A stretch of 64,000 nucleotides of DNA, from contig JAVVWP010000002.1 in the NCBI GenBank assembly GCA_036652055.1, positions 1 through 64,000 of the forward strand, given 5' to 3'. Source of the DNA: Fimenecus sp036652055. Lineage in GTDB: Bacteria > Bacillota > Clostridia > Oscillospirales > Acutalibacteraceae. A program made the translations under genes and the position numbers. The notes under the pieces are model-generated. The model searched no databases and was not told the DNA's origin. It worked only from the letters and a program-made list of their open reading frames with translations. Below, piece after piece: positions 1 to 7,615 of the stretch. Each line of letters opens with the position of its first letter. Positions within the stretch are counted from its first letter, which is position 1.

Positions 1-110
1 TGCTTTTTCTCCGAAAACGGGAACCCTTTTGTCACTTCGTGACATTTCCCCTAACAGGGGATGCTCCAGAGGGAGCGAAAGAAGTCCCAAGAGGGAGCGG
101 AAAGTTGTCC
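1..110. repeat. Remnant of a GC-rich intergenic repeat
   Basis: This stretch is richer in GC than the surrounding DNA and is built of short inverted parts: GTCACTTCGTGAC (31-43) is a near-perfect hairpin, CCCCTAACAGGGG follows, and GAGGGAGCG occurs twice (about 70 and 91). Similar GTCACTTCGTGAC/GGGAGC units occur as small dispersed intergenic repeats in gut Clostridia; that comparison is from memory. It contains no open reading frame of note and lies just upstream of the promoter region of the first operon. Confidence 0.5.
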
Positions 111-209
111 TAATACAATGTTCAAAAGTTAGACACTTTGCATATATACAAAAAAGCATATAAATGGTAAAATACTATGGTTAATATGGATTTTTAAAGG
201 GGTGTGATT

Positions 210-929
210 ATGGAAAGGTTTGAAATAGCAAGGTTAATTGTTGAGATGAATGCCAATTCAGAAATTTTATATAATAGAACACGCCCTTATTTGACCGATA
301 AAAAAAGCCCCACCGATATAGCTATAAATATAAAAGATGAAGTTTTTGTTAAAAAGCACGAGCATTTTCCGCAGCTAACCTTAGACGAGTGCAGATATAT
401 GTGGACGGGAGAGGCTTTTTATCAGCATCTTTTAGATTTTAACGGGCTATTACTTCACGCATCTTGTGTTTCTAAGGGGGACTTTGCCTATCTTTTTTCT
501 GCAAAGAGTGGAACGGGAAAATCAACTCATACGCATTTGTGGCTTGAAACTTTTGATGATGCAAAAATAATTAATGATGACAAGCCAGCAATAAGAAAAA
601 TTGACGGAAAATTTATGGCCTCGGGAACGCCATTTAGTGGCAAGAATGATGAAAGCCTTAATATACAAGTGCCTATTAGAGCCATTATCTTTTTAGAGAG
701 AGCAACAAAAAACAAGATTTCTCCAATGAACGCTCAAAATGCAATACCGCTTTTTTTATCGCAGACGATAAGACCAAACAACGCAGTTTATATGAGTAAA
801 ATGCTTTCATTGTTAGATGAAGTTTTAAAAGAAATACCAATATTCAAGTTAGAATGTAATATTTCAAAAGAGGCGGCAGAAACAGCATTCGAATTTATTG
901 AAAAATATATAGAGGGTGAAAATTTATGA
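210..929 (+). CDS. HPr-kinase-like P-loop kinase of a peptide-modification cassette
   Basis: A 239-residue protein with one Walker A motif (SAKSGTGKST, about residues 97-106) followed by an IINDDKPA segment and GTPFSG, the layout of HPr kinase/phosphorylase-like kinases. It lacks the N-terminal HprK domain. In the paeninodin lasso-peptide clusters a kinase of this type phosphorylates a serine of the peptide, which is the nearest known role. ATG 210 is preferred over GTG 204 because AAAGGGG (197-203) sits 6-7 bases upstream. The stop overlaps the next start (ATGA), so the cassette is translationally coupled. The substrate is unknown; a small-molecule or PTS role is possible but less likely beside a PqqD-like gene. 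Confidence 0.7.
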   Translation: MERFEIARLIVEMNANSEILYNRTRPYLTDKKSPTDIAINIKDEVFVKKHEHFPQLTLDECRYMWTGEAFYQHLLDFNGLLLHASCVSKGDFAYLFSAKSGTGKSTHTHLWLETFDDAKIINDDKPAIRKIDGKFMASGTPFSGKNDESLNIQVPIRAIIFLERATKNKISPMNAQNAIPLFLSQTIRPNNAVYMSKMLSLLDEVLKEIPIFKLECNISKEAAETAFEFIEKYIEGENL

Positions 930-1192
930 AAATCAAAGAAGGATTTATGTTAAGAGAAGTAGCGTCAAGCAATATTGTTGTGCCTATCGGAACTGTTGAA
1001 GTTAATTTTAGCGGAATGATGACGCTTAATTCAGTTGGTGCATTTATTTTTAAACAGCTTGAAAAAGAAATAGACAGAGAAACTGTTTTAAAGGCTGTTT
1101 TAATGGAATATGATATTGATGAAGAAACAGCGTCAAAGGATATTGACTTTTTCATTGAAAGACTTAGTGAAAAAGGAATGATAGAGGGTTAA
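926..1192 (+). CDS. PqqD-like peptide chaperone
   Basis: An 88-residue protein with the PqqD/RRE pattern: an N-terminal beta-rich part (VVPIGTVEVNFSG), then LNSVGAFIFKQL, where PqqD proteins carry LN-x-x-(G/A)-x-x-(I/L)-W, and a C-terminal DIDFFIERLSEKGMI helix. PqqD-family proteins bind leader peptides and present them to modifying enzymes. The gene overlaps the kinase gene by four bases and is followed after four bases by a peptidase gene. This context suggests that it recruits a ribosomally made peptide to the kinase, peptidase and exporter encoded beside it. No radical SAM enzyme or precursor gene is visible in the window. Confidence 0.8.
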   Translation: MKIKEGFMLREVASSNIVVPIGTVEVNFSGMMTLNSVGAFIFKQLEKEIDRETVLKAVLMEYDIDEETASKDIDFFIERLSEKGMIEG

Positions 1193-1196
1193 ACTT

Positions 1197-1646
1197 TTGG
1201 ATAACAAGAAAAAAGTAAAGCTTGCTGATATGCTACCGATAATAAATGAAAAGTTAGAGAGTGGCGCAGAGGTTACAATCCCTATAACTGGTACGAGTAT
1301 GCTTCCGTTATTGGTAGCTGGCAGAGATACGGTCACATTAAAAAAAGCAGATGCTAATCTTAAAAAATTTGACCTGCCATTATATAGAAGAAATGACGGT
1401 GCGTTTGTTTTGCATCGGGTAATAAATAAAGACGATAATTCCTATACAATGTGCGGTGATAATCAGTGGGTTTTTGAAAAAGGAATAACAGACAATCAAA
1501 TAATCGGTATTGTGTGCAAAATAACGAGAAAAGGCAAAACATTTTCAACAGAGAGCTTTAAATACAAAATGTATTGCAAAATATGGCATTCACTATTATT
1601 TATAAGAAAATACATTGTGAAATGTAGAGGAAAGTTTTTTAAATGA
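1197..1646 (+). CDS. S26/S24-type serine peptidase (signal peptidase-like)
   Basis: A 149-residue protein carrying GTSMLP (Ser34 as probable nucleophile), LHRVI (His73) and CGDN, the conserved boxes of the S26/S24 peptidase fold. The general base position is a histidine rather than a lysine, as in SipW/ER-type signal peptidases. It has no N-terminal transmembrane anchor, but the C-terminus (about 122-149) is basic and partly hydrophobic and could attach to the membrane. The start is TTG 1197 with AGAGGG (1183-1188) upstream. Its end overlaps the ABC transporter gene by four bases. A likely role is leader removal during export of a modified peptide; this is inferred from neighbours. Confidence 0.75.
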   Translation: MDNKKKVKLADMLPIINEKLESGAEVTIPITGTSMLPLLVAGRDTVTLKKADANLKKFDLPLYRRNDGAFVLHRVINKDDNSYTMCGDNQWVFEKGITDNQIIGIVCKITRKGKTFSTESFKYKMYCKIWHSLLFIRKYIVKCRGKFFK

Positions 1647-3313
1647 AAAACAAGACAGCAGAAAAGTGGATATTTGAAAATTCAAAAAGTCAAATCCCAA
1701 TGTTAGTGTTATTGAGTATCAGTAACGCTGTTTATGCTGTGCTTGGAGTTTCAATGGCACTACTTTCAAAATACATTATTGATAGCGCTCAAAAGGGTAG
1801 CCGTGAAGACCTTATAAAATATTCAGCTATTTTACTTTTAAATATAGTGCTTCAAGTAGCAATAAATATTTTTAGCAAAAGCTTTGAGGCAAGAGTAAAG
1901 GGAAAATTAGAAATTAAATATAAGTCAAAGCTTTTTTCGGCAATTCTTAAAAAAGATTATTCTGTAATAACAAAATATCATAGTGGTGAGCTGTTAAACA
2001 GGCTAACGGGTGATGTAGCAATTGTTGCTGATGGAGTTGCAACGATTTTGCCGATTTCTATATCAATGATTACAAGGCTTGTTGCTGCCTTTTTAATACT
2101 TATTAACCTTGACAAGTATTTTGCATTTGTTATTATCGCAGCGGGAATTGCTTTATTTGTAATTACAAGACTTTTCAGGGGTTCAATAAAAAGACTTCAC
2201 AAAAAAGTTATGGAAACTGACGGAAAAACACGCTCTTTTATGCAGGAAGGCATTGAAAGCCTTTTAGTTATAAAGATTTTTGGCGTTGACAAAAAAATGA
2301 AGGAAAATGCAAACGAGTTGCAAGAAGAAAACTATAAGGCAAAGATTAAAAAGAATAACCTTTCAATTTTTGCAAACACAGGATTTTCCATGGCGTTTTC
2401 ATTTGGCCAGCTATTTGCATTAGTGTGGTGTGCTTTAAAATTATGTACAGGCACAATAAGCTTTGGAACGCTAACAGCTTTAATACAGCTTGTAAATCAA
2501 GTTCAAGCTCCGCTTTCAGGAATTTCTGGTATTTTCCCATCTTATTATGCAATGCTGTCCTCGGCAGAGAGAATTATGGAAATTGAAGATTTAAGTGAAA
2601 GCAAGGCTATTAATTCAAGTGATATTGATATTAAAAAGCTTGAAAATAACTTTAATAAGATTTCGTTCGAAGGCGTTTCATTCTCATATGAAAACGATAT
2701 GCTCTATAAAGATGCGAGCTTTGAAATTTTCAAAAACGACTTTGTTGTTATTTCGGGAATATCAGGCATAGGAAAAAGCACATTATTTAAGCTTTTGGTG
2801 GGAGTTTTGCCACCGACAAAAGGAAAAATAGAAATTTGCAGTGAAACCGAAGCTTTTGGAACTGATAAATATACAAGGCCACTTTTTGCATATGTTCCCC
2901 AAGGGAATATGCTTTTTAGCGGAACTATAAGAGAAAATGTTAGGTTTATAAAGTCACAGGCGACAGACGAACAAATTTTAGAGGCGTTAAAAATCAGCTG
3001 TGCTTATAATTTTGTAATGGAATTGCCAAAAGGGCTTGATACAGAGCTTTTAGAAAATGGGCAGGGGTTATCAGAGGGGCAAATTCAACGGCTTGCAGTC
3101 GCAAGGGCAATTCTTTGCGACGCTCCAATTCTTCTTCTTGATGAGGCAACTTCAGCACTTGACGAGGAAACTGAAAAAGAATTACTTAAAAACATTAAGG
3201 CAATAAACAACAAAACCTGTATAATAATTTCTCACAAAAATGCGGCATATGAAATATGCAATAAAGAAATAATAATAAAAAATGATAAAATTATTTTAAA
3301 TTCCCTAAAATAA
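1643..3313 (+). CDS. ABC transporter, fused membrane and ATPase domains
   Basis: A 556-residue half-transporter of the exporter type. The first ~320 residues hold about six membrane segments, followed by a nucleotide-binding domain with Walker A (GISGIGKST, about 371-379), signature LSEGQ (about 476), Walker B with D-loop (ILLLDEATSALD, about 496-507) and an H-loop (IISHK). It has no N-terminal C39 peptidase domain, which fits with the separate peptidase gene just upstream. It probably exports the product of the cassette. The ATG overlaps the upstream stop codon. It is last in the operon; no clear terminator is seen before the next promoter at 3327. Confidence 0.85.
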   Translation: MKNKTAEKWIFENSKSQIPMLVLLSISNAVYAVLGVSMALLSKYIIDSAQKGSREDLIKYSAILLLNIVLQVAINIFSKSFEARVKGKLEIKYKSKLFSAILKKDYSVITKYHSGELLNRLTGDVAIVADGVATILPISISMITRLVAAFLILINLDKYFAFVIIAAGIALFVITRLFRGSIKRLHKKVMETDGKTRSFMQEGIESLLVIKIFGVDKKMKENANELQEENYKAKIKKNNLSIFANTGFSMAFSFGQLFALVWCALKLCTGTISFGTLTALIQLVNQVQAPLSGISGIFPSYYAMLSSAERIMEIEDLSESKAINSSDIDIKKLENNFNKISFEGVSFSYENDMLYKDASFEIFKNDFVVISGISGIGKSTLFKLLVGVLPPTKGKIEICSETEAFGTDKYTRPLFAYVPQGNMLFSGTIRENVRFIKSQATDEQILEALKISCAYNFVMELPKGLDTELLENGQGLSEGQIQRLAVARAILCDAPILLLDEATSALDEETEKELLKNIKAINNKTCIIISHKNAAYEICNKEIIIKNDKIILNSLK

Positions 3314-3326
3314 AACATAATTACTA

Positions 3327-3355
3327 TTGTATTAACAAATATAGTTTGCTATAAT
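3327..3355 (+). promoter_or_regulatory. Promoter of the Wzz/BY-kinase gene
   Basis: TTGTAT (3327-3332), a 17-base spacer and TATAAT (3350-3355). It lies 53 bases before the start codon and makes the kinase gene independent of the ABC cassette upstream. Confidence 0.75.
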
Positions 3356-3407
3356 AACTTAGACTGAGGAAAAGTATGCTTGGCTCATAAACAAAAGGAG
3401 AGATAAA

Positions 3408-4880
3408 ATGGATTACAATGCGAATACTGCTTCGGCGAGCGAAGAAGGATTAAATATAGATAGTATTTTAATGTATTTTCAAAAGCTATTAAAAAAATGG
3501 TGGGTAATTGCTTTAATTGCAGTTATTGTCGCTACGATTGCTTTTGCTGCTACTAAGCTTTCATATGTGCCGATGTATTCTTCTGGAATTACATTTATTG
3601 CAAGCAATAAGGCTGCAAGCACTACTGTCGGTGGGCAGACGCAAGGTGACATCAGCGCATCAGCTGCACTTGCTGAGAGTTTCAAATATGTTTTTACAAC
3701 AAATGAACTTTCAACAGCAATTGCACAAAATTGCGGTTACAAATTAAGCGGAGCAGAAGTCAAGAAGTTTGTTTCGGTTGAAGCTGTTAAAGATACTGCA
3801 ATTATTTATTTAACAGTAAAAACAACTGATCCTGAAGTTTCTTACGCTATCGCTAAAACATATGCTGATAATTATGCAGGGCCGATTAAAGAAGCCTTTC
3901 CAAGCACAAACCTTGTAATTATTGACCCGCCACTTTTATCAAAAAAACCTGTGCCTAATAATTCTGTGCTTATAAACACACTTTTAGGATTTTTAATAGG
4001 AGCTTTCCTTTCTGCTGCTTCAATAATAGTTTTGGTTATAATGAAAGATACTATTAAATCAACAGATGATGTAAAAACAAAAATCGGAATAAAAGTTATT
4101 GGAACAGTTAATAAAGTCCAATTAAAAGCAAAAAAGAAGGATGCAAAGAAAAGCCTTTTAATCACTGACAAAAAGTGCGGATTTGCATTTATTGAATCAT
4201 ACAAATTAATTAGAACGAAAATAGAACATCTTGCCATGAGAGAAAATCATAAAACATTCATTGTTACAAGTACAATGGAAAATGAGGGCAAAACTACAAA
4301 TGCAGTTAATATTGCCTTGGCACTTGCTAAAAACGGAAAATCTGTTCTTCTTATTGATGCTGACCTTAGAAAGCCAGCTGTTGCAAAAGCACTTACAATA
4401 AATGCAGCTGAAGATAAAGGCATAGAGGGAATAATAAATGGCGAAAAGACACTTGCAGAATCAATAAAATATTCAGAAAAGTATAACCTTTTCCTATTAA
4501 TGAGTGGAAGAGGAATAGTTGACCCATCAGAAATTCTTTCTACAAATGCAATGGAAGAAGTAATAGAGGCAGCAGAAAAAGAATTTGATTATGTTGTAAT
4601 TGATACGCCTCCTTGCGGAGTTGTTGCTGATGCTGTTGTTATTGCAGGTTATGCAGATGCAATAATTATGATAATAAGACAAGATGTTGCACCTATGAGG
4701 CGAGTTGCCAGAGCAATTGAAAACCTTGATAATTCAGGAACAGAAATAATAGGTTGCATATTTAATGATTCTGATAGCGGAATTGGCAGCACAAGTTCAT
4801 ATTCATACGGCAAAAAATATGGCTATGGCTATGGCTACGGTTATGGATATAGTGGCAACACGCCAAAGCAAAAAAAATAA
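3408..4880 (+). CDS. Fused Wzz-type membrane adaptor and bacterial tyrosine kinase
   Basis: A 490-residue protein in which the Wzz/CpsC part (membrane segments about 31-49 and 187-212) is fused to a CpsD-like BY-kinase. The kinase shows Walker A (ENEGKTT, about 291-297), Walker A' (LLIDADLRKP, about 311-320) and Walker B (VVIDTPP, about 396-402). The C-terminal tail has five or more tyrosines in a glycine-rich YGYGYG run (from about 465), the usual autophosphorylation cluster. In Firmicutes the two halves are normally separate proteins; the fusion is the proteobacterial Wzc arrangement. Such kinases control polysaccharide chain length and export. No polysaccharide synthesis genes lie nearby, and the type IV pilus operon follows. 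Confidence 0.9.
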   Translation: MDYNANTASASEEGLNIDSILMYFQKLLKKWWVIALIAVIVATIAFAATKLSYVPMYSSGITFIASNKAASTTVGGQTQGDISASAALAESFKYVFTTNELSTAIAQNCGYKLSGAEVKKFVSVEAVKDTAIIYLTVKTTDPEVSYAIAKTYADNYAGPIKEAFPSTNLVIIDPPLLSKKPVPNNSVLINTLLGFLIGAFLSAASIIVLVIMKDTIKSTDDVKTKIGIKVIGTVNKVQLKAKKKDAKKSLLITDKKCGFAFIESYKLIRTKIEHLAMRENHKTFIVTSTMENEGKTTNAVNIALALAKNGKSVLLIDADLRKPAVAKALTINAAEDKGIEGIINGEKTLAESIKYSEKYNLFLLMSGRGIVDPSEILSTNAMEEVIEAAEKEFDYVVIDTPPCGVVADAVVIAGYADAIIMIIRQDVAPMRRVARAIENLDNSGTEIIGCIFNDSDSGIGSTSSYSYGKKYGYGYGYGYGYSGNTPKQKK

Positions 4881-4887
4881 AATTAAT

Positions 4888-4967
4888 AGCAAACGGTTTA
4901 ATCTGATTTCATATTACCCCAAAATGGTGCATGAAAATCCCGAATTACACAGATTAAGCTGTTTGCT
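4888..4967 (+). terminator. Terminator after the BY-kinase gene
   Basis: An 18-bp stem (4888-4905 with 4950-4967, two G-U pairs) encloses a long 44-base loop and runs into TTTTATTCTTT. The rest of the gene-free stretch 4881-5239 is AT-rich DNA with the pilus operon promoter at 5100-5128. Confidence 0.6.
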
Positions 4968-5099
4968 TTTATTCTTTAATATGATAATCGATAAATAGAG
5001 AAAAAAGACGATTTCACAGGAAATCAAAGAAAATAATTGCACAAATATCATTTATTAGCTATTTTACATATAAATATAGTTTTTTTATTTAAAAAATTA

Positions 5100-5128
5100 T
5101 TGACGCGGTATCTTTTTTATTGTATTAT
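5100..5128 (+). promoter_or_regulatory. Promoter of the type IV pilus operon
   Basis: TTGACG (5100-5105), 17 bases, TATTAT (5123-5128). It leaves a leader of about 105 bases before the first gene. I looked for a cyclic-di-GMP riboswitch in this leader and did not find the conserved core. Confidence 0.7.
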
Positions 5129-5239
5129 AATAGGTATATATAATCTTATCAATATAACGGCGATGATAGTAGTAGTCTATTAGGCGCTTATAATTGATTT
5201 TTATAATTCTTGCGTTATAAAATAGGAGGGCATTTCTTA

Positions 5240-5755
5240 ATGGATATGAATATGGACATGAAGGATATCGTTGCCAAGCTTAAAAATATCGGTAAGGGCA
5301 GTGATTCAAGAAAGGGCAGTGGGTTTACAGCCTTTTTTGAAAAAAATCCTAAGATGAAAATAATTATTCCCGTACTTTTTATTATTTTAGCGGTTGCAAT
5401 TGCCGGCGTGATAATCTTCACAGGATTTAATACGGATTCAGACCTTGCGGTCAGCTCGGGAACTCCGAATGTTTCTGTTGATATTTTGCCGGATCCGATT
5501 AATGAAAAAGAGGGAGTTACATTGGCAGAGGGTGCAGACCCATTTTCGGAGGATGTTATTGCAAAAGCAAAGCTTGTTGGAATTTTGCAAAATGCTAACG
5601 GATACCGAACTGCAATAGTAACTACGGAATATGCGACATATACTTTACAGGTTGGAGATTATGTTAATAAATCTACATGGCTTGTTGAAAAAATAACTGA
5701 TACATCTATCACATTCTCATTGGGTGACAAGTCAAGAACGATTGAAATGAAATAA
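5240..5755 (+). CDS. PilP-like pilus assembly protein
   Basis: A 171-residue protein with one membrane segment (about 39-62) and a small extracellular domain. The domain begins with a DPF motif (residues 100-102) and continues KLVGIL, then a beta-rich stretch with LQVGDYV (about 136-142). This is the PilP pattern (DPF, LVG, VGDY). In Gram-negatives PilP is a lipoprotein linking PilN/PilO to the secretin PilQ; here it is membrane-anchored by a bitopic helix. The ATG at 5240 with AGGAGGG (5224-5230) is the start; the longer TTG-started reading frame has no ribosome site. It is first in the pilus operon, directly before the PilQ-like gene, just as pilP precedes pilQ elsewhere. Confidence 0.65.
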   Translation: MDMNMDMKDIVAKLKNIGKGSDSRKGSGFTAFFEKNPKMKIIIPVLFIILAVAIAGVIIFTGFNTDSDLAVSSGTPNVSVDILPDPINEKEGVTLAEGADPFSEDVIAKAKLVGILQNANGYRTAIVTTEYATYTLQVGDYVNKSTWLVEKITDTSITFSLGDKSRTIEMK

Positions 5756-5806
5756 ATTGAAACAAATTGAAATCCTGTTTTCAGATATTATTAGGGGGAC
5801 TTACAT

Positions 5807-7534
5807 ATGAACAGTTCAAAAAAAACATTGAAAGCAACATTGGTAATGGTGATGGCCTTGCTCCTTTTGATGCAAGCTATTTTGCCAATGTCGGTTATGG
5901 GTTCTAACAAGGACTCAGTTAGCGACTATCAATATTATTCGGTTAAGTCAGGAGATACACTTACACGAATAGCAAGAACATTTGGTGTAACAGTAAGTGA
6001 TATTATGACTGCCAATAATATGTCAAACAGCAACAAAATAATAACTGGGGCGGTGCTTAAAGTTCCGCTAAGCTCATCTACCAGTAACACTTCGGGGGCA
6101 TTGGTTACGACCAACTTGTCACTTAATGTTGTAGATGCAAGCGTTAAAGATGTCTTGACGGCTATCGCTATGAATGCCGGTTATACAGTCATCTTTACAG
6201 GCGACGCAACAAAGAAATTAACACTTAAGCTTGACCAGATGTCAGCTTTAAAAGCTATTGACTATGTTACAAGGCTTACAGGCATTACTTATCTTAAAGA
6301 TGGAAACACTCTTATGGTCGGTTCGGCTCAAGAGCTTAACACCACCTTTGTTGACAAAACTGTTTTCTCTAAGTTTTCCCTTAAATACATAACAACTGAT
6401 GCATTAATGTCACAGGCTGCAGCACTTGGGCTTGCAAGTGTTCAAGTTATAAAGACTGATGAAAATAAGCGTGAACTTTATCTTAGTGCTTATCCTAAGG
6501 AGCTTGCTAAAATAAATGAGCTTATAAATCTTTTGGATGTTAGTACAAACATTATGCCAGGCAGTACGCTAATCACTTCAAACTTTACTTCTCTTGAACT
6601 TACTCATATAAAGGCTGATGAGCTTAATTCTTTGCTTTCAGAGCTTGGGCTTGGTCAAGGAATTGTTATGGCTTCAAGACCATATTCGCTTTTTGTTTAT
6701 GTTACAGGAAAAGCATTAGCTGATATAAAAACAATTAAAAGCATAGTTGATGTTCCGCTTTCAGGCGCAAACCTTGAGGCTGAAACAAAACCTGATACAA
6801 CTAAAAATCCGGAAACAACGACTCAAAATCCAAATATTCCAGCAGAGCCTACAACTTCAGGCGGAGGAAGTGGCACGCCAACAACTCCAGAAACTCCTGA
6901 AAACAGAATATTCAAGAAAATTACATTTAGTAATATCGATATGGAATTTGCAAAACAGATTTTCACAAACATTGATTCAAAAGCTGTTTTCTATAATGAT
7001 GGAAAAATGACTAAGGCATTCTGGGTATACAGCACAGCTGAAGCAGTTCAAAAGGCTGAAGCACAAATTGCTGATATAGATAGTCAAACAGATTCATTAG
7101 AACAATCATTCTTTACATATACCCTTAAAAATTGCACAGCAGGTGAAATGCTTGCTCGTCTTTCAAAGCTTGATCTTGAGGGCGTAACATTTAAAGATGA
7201 TGAATATGCTTCAACTTCAAAAACACTTCTCATTTATTGCTCATTCAGTATGCGTGATTACCTTCAAAAGACAATAAAGAGAATGGACGAAGAAATCGTA
7301 ACCGATGAGGCACAGTGGAGAGCGCTTGAATCTGCTGATAGTGCAGCTACTTGTTCAACAAGAATTGATACACTTAGAACCCTTTATCCAACTGTTATAC
7401 CAGTCGCTGCAGAATTCCAATTTAAGTCAGTTTTAGACAAGACAGGAAATGCTAAGTTTGTTACATATGTTTTCGCAACACCTGAAAAATGTAATCAAAT
7501 CAAAGCTTTACTCGAAATAATGGATGGCATTTAA
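5807..7534 (+). CDS. LysM protein with repeated secretin N-domains but no secretin barrel (PilQ-like)
   Basis: A 575-residue secreted protein: signal peptide (1-32), LysM domain (about 43-88, YSVKSGDTL...), then a domain like the secretin/TonB short N-terminal domain (about 104-175, VVDASVKDVLTAIA). After this come about five 60-residue units resembling NolW/N1 secretin ring domains (about 190-247, 258-322, 372-430, 437-500, 513-575), with a Thr/Pro-rich linker (about 325-370). A typical PilQ would end in a ~250-residue beta barrel; here the protein ends after the last ring domain. The domain reading is by eye. The LysM suggests attachment to peptidoglycan, so it may form a wall-level collar for the pilus. 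It sits in the pilQ position after the PilP-like gene. Confidence 0.65.
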   Translation: MNSSKKTLKATLVMVMALLLLMQAILPMSVMGSNKDSVSDYQYYSVKSGDTLTRIARTFGVTVSDIMTANNMSNSNKIITGAVLKVPLSSSTSNTSGALVTTNLSLNVVDASVKDVLTAIAMNAGYTVIFTGDATKKLTLKLDQMSALKAIDYVTRLTGITYLKDGNTLMVGSAQELNTTFVDKTVFSKFSLKYITTDALMSQAAALGLASVQVIKTDENKRELYLSAYPKELAKINELINLLDVSTNIMPGSTLITSNFTSLELTHIKADELNSLLSELGLGQGIVMASRPYSLFVYVTGKALADIKTIKSIVDVPLSGANLEAETKPDTTKNPETTTQNPNIPAEPTTSGGGSGTPTTPETPENRIFKKITFSNIDMEFAKQIFTNIDSKAVFYNDGKMTKAFWVYSTAEAVQKAEAQIADIDSQTDSLEQSFFTYTLKNCTAGEMLARLSKLDLEGVTFKDDEYASTSKTLLIYCSFSMRDYLQKTIKRMDEEIVTDEAQWRALESADSAATCSTRIDTLRTLYPTVIPVAAEFQFKSVLDKTGNAKFVTYVFATPEKCNQIKALLEIMDGI

Positions 7535-7546
7535 TTTTTAAATTAC

Positions 7547-7580
7547 AGCCTGGGGCACTTTAACGGTTGTGCCCTGGGCT
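7547..7580 (+). promoter_or_regulatory. Intercistronic hairpin between the PilQ-like gene and pilT
   Basis: A 12-bp stem (7547-7558 with 7569-7580, two G-U pairs) with a 10-base loop, followed by a mixed A/T stretch rather than a U run. It could be a weak attenuator or an mRNA-stabilising element that sets different levels for the ring protein and the motors. No new promoter is obvious between it and pilT. Confidence 0.5.
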
Positions 7581-7615
7581 AAAAGCTTTATTTTGATTTT
7601 AAGGAGCTAATATTT

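Noticed and set aside
1..110. Small precursor peptide gene for the cassette
   Set aside because: No start with ribosome site and open frame is present; the stretch consists of short inverted repeats.
5130..5239. Cyclic-di-GMP riboswitch in the pilus operon leader or before the pilins
   Set aside because: The conserved core of class I or II aptamers was not found in 5130-5239 or 14018-14327.
6747..7010. Gln/Lys-rich 87-residue reading frame inside the PilQ-like gene
   Set aside because: A frame-shifted shadow of the Thr/Pro linker and the following ring domain.
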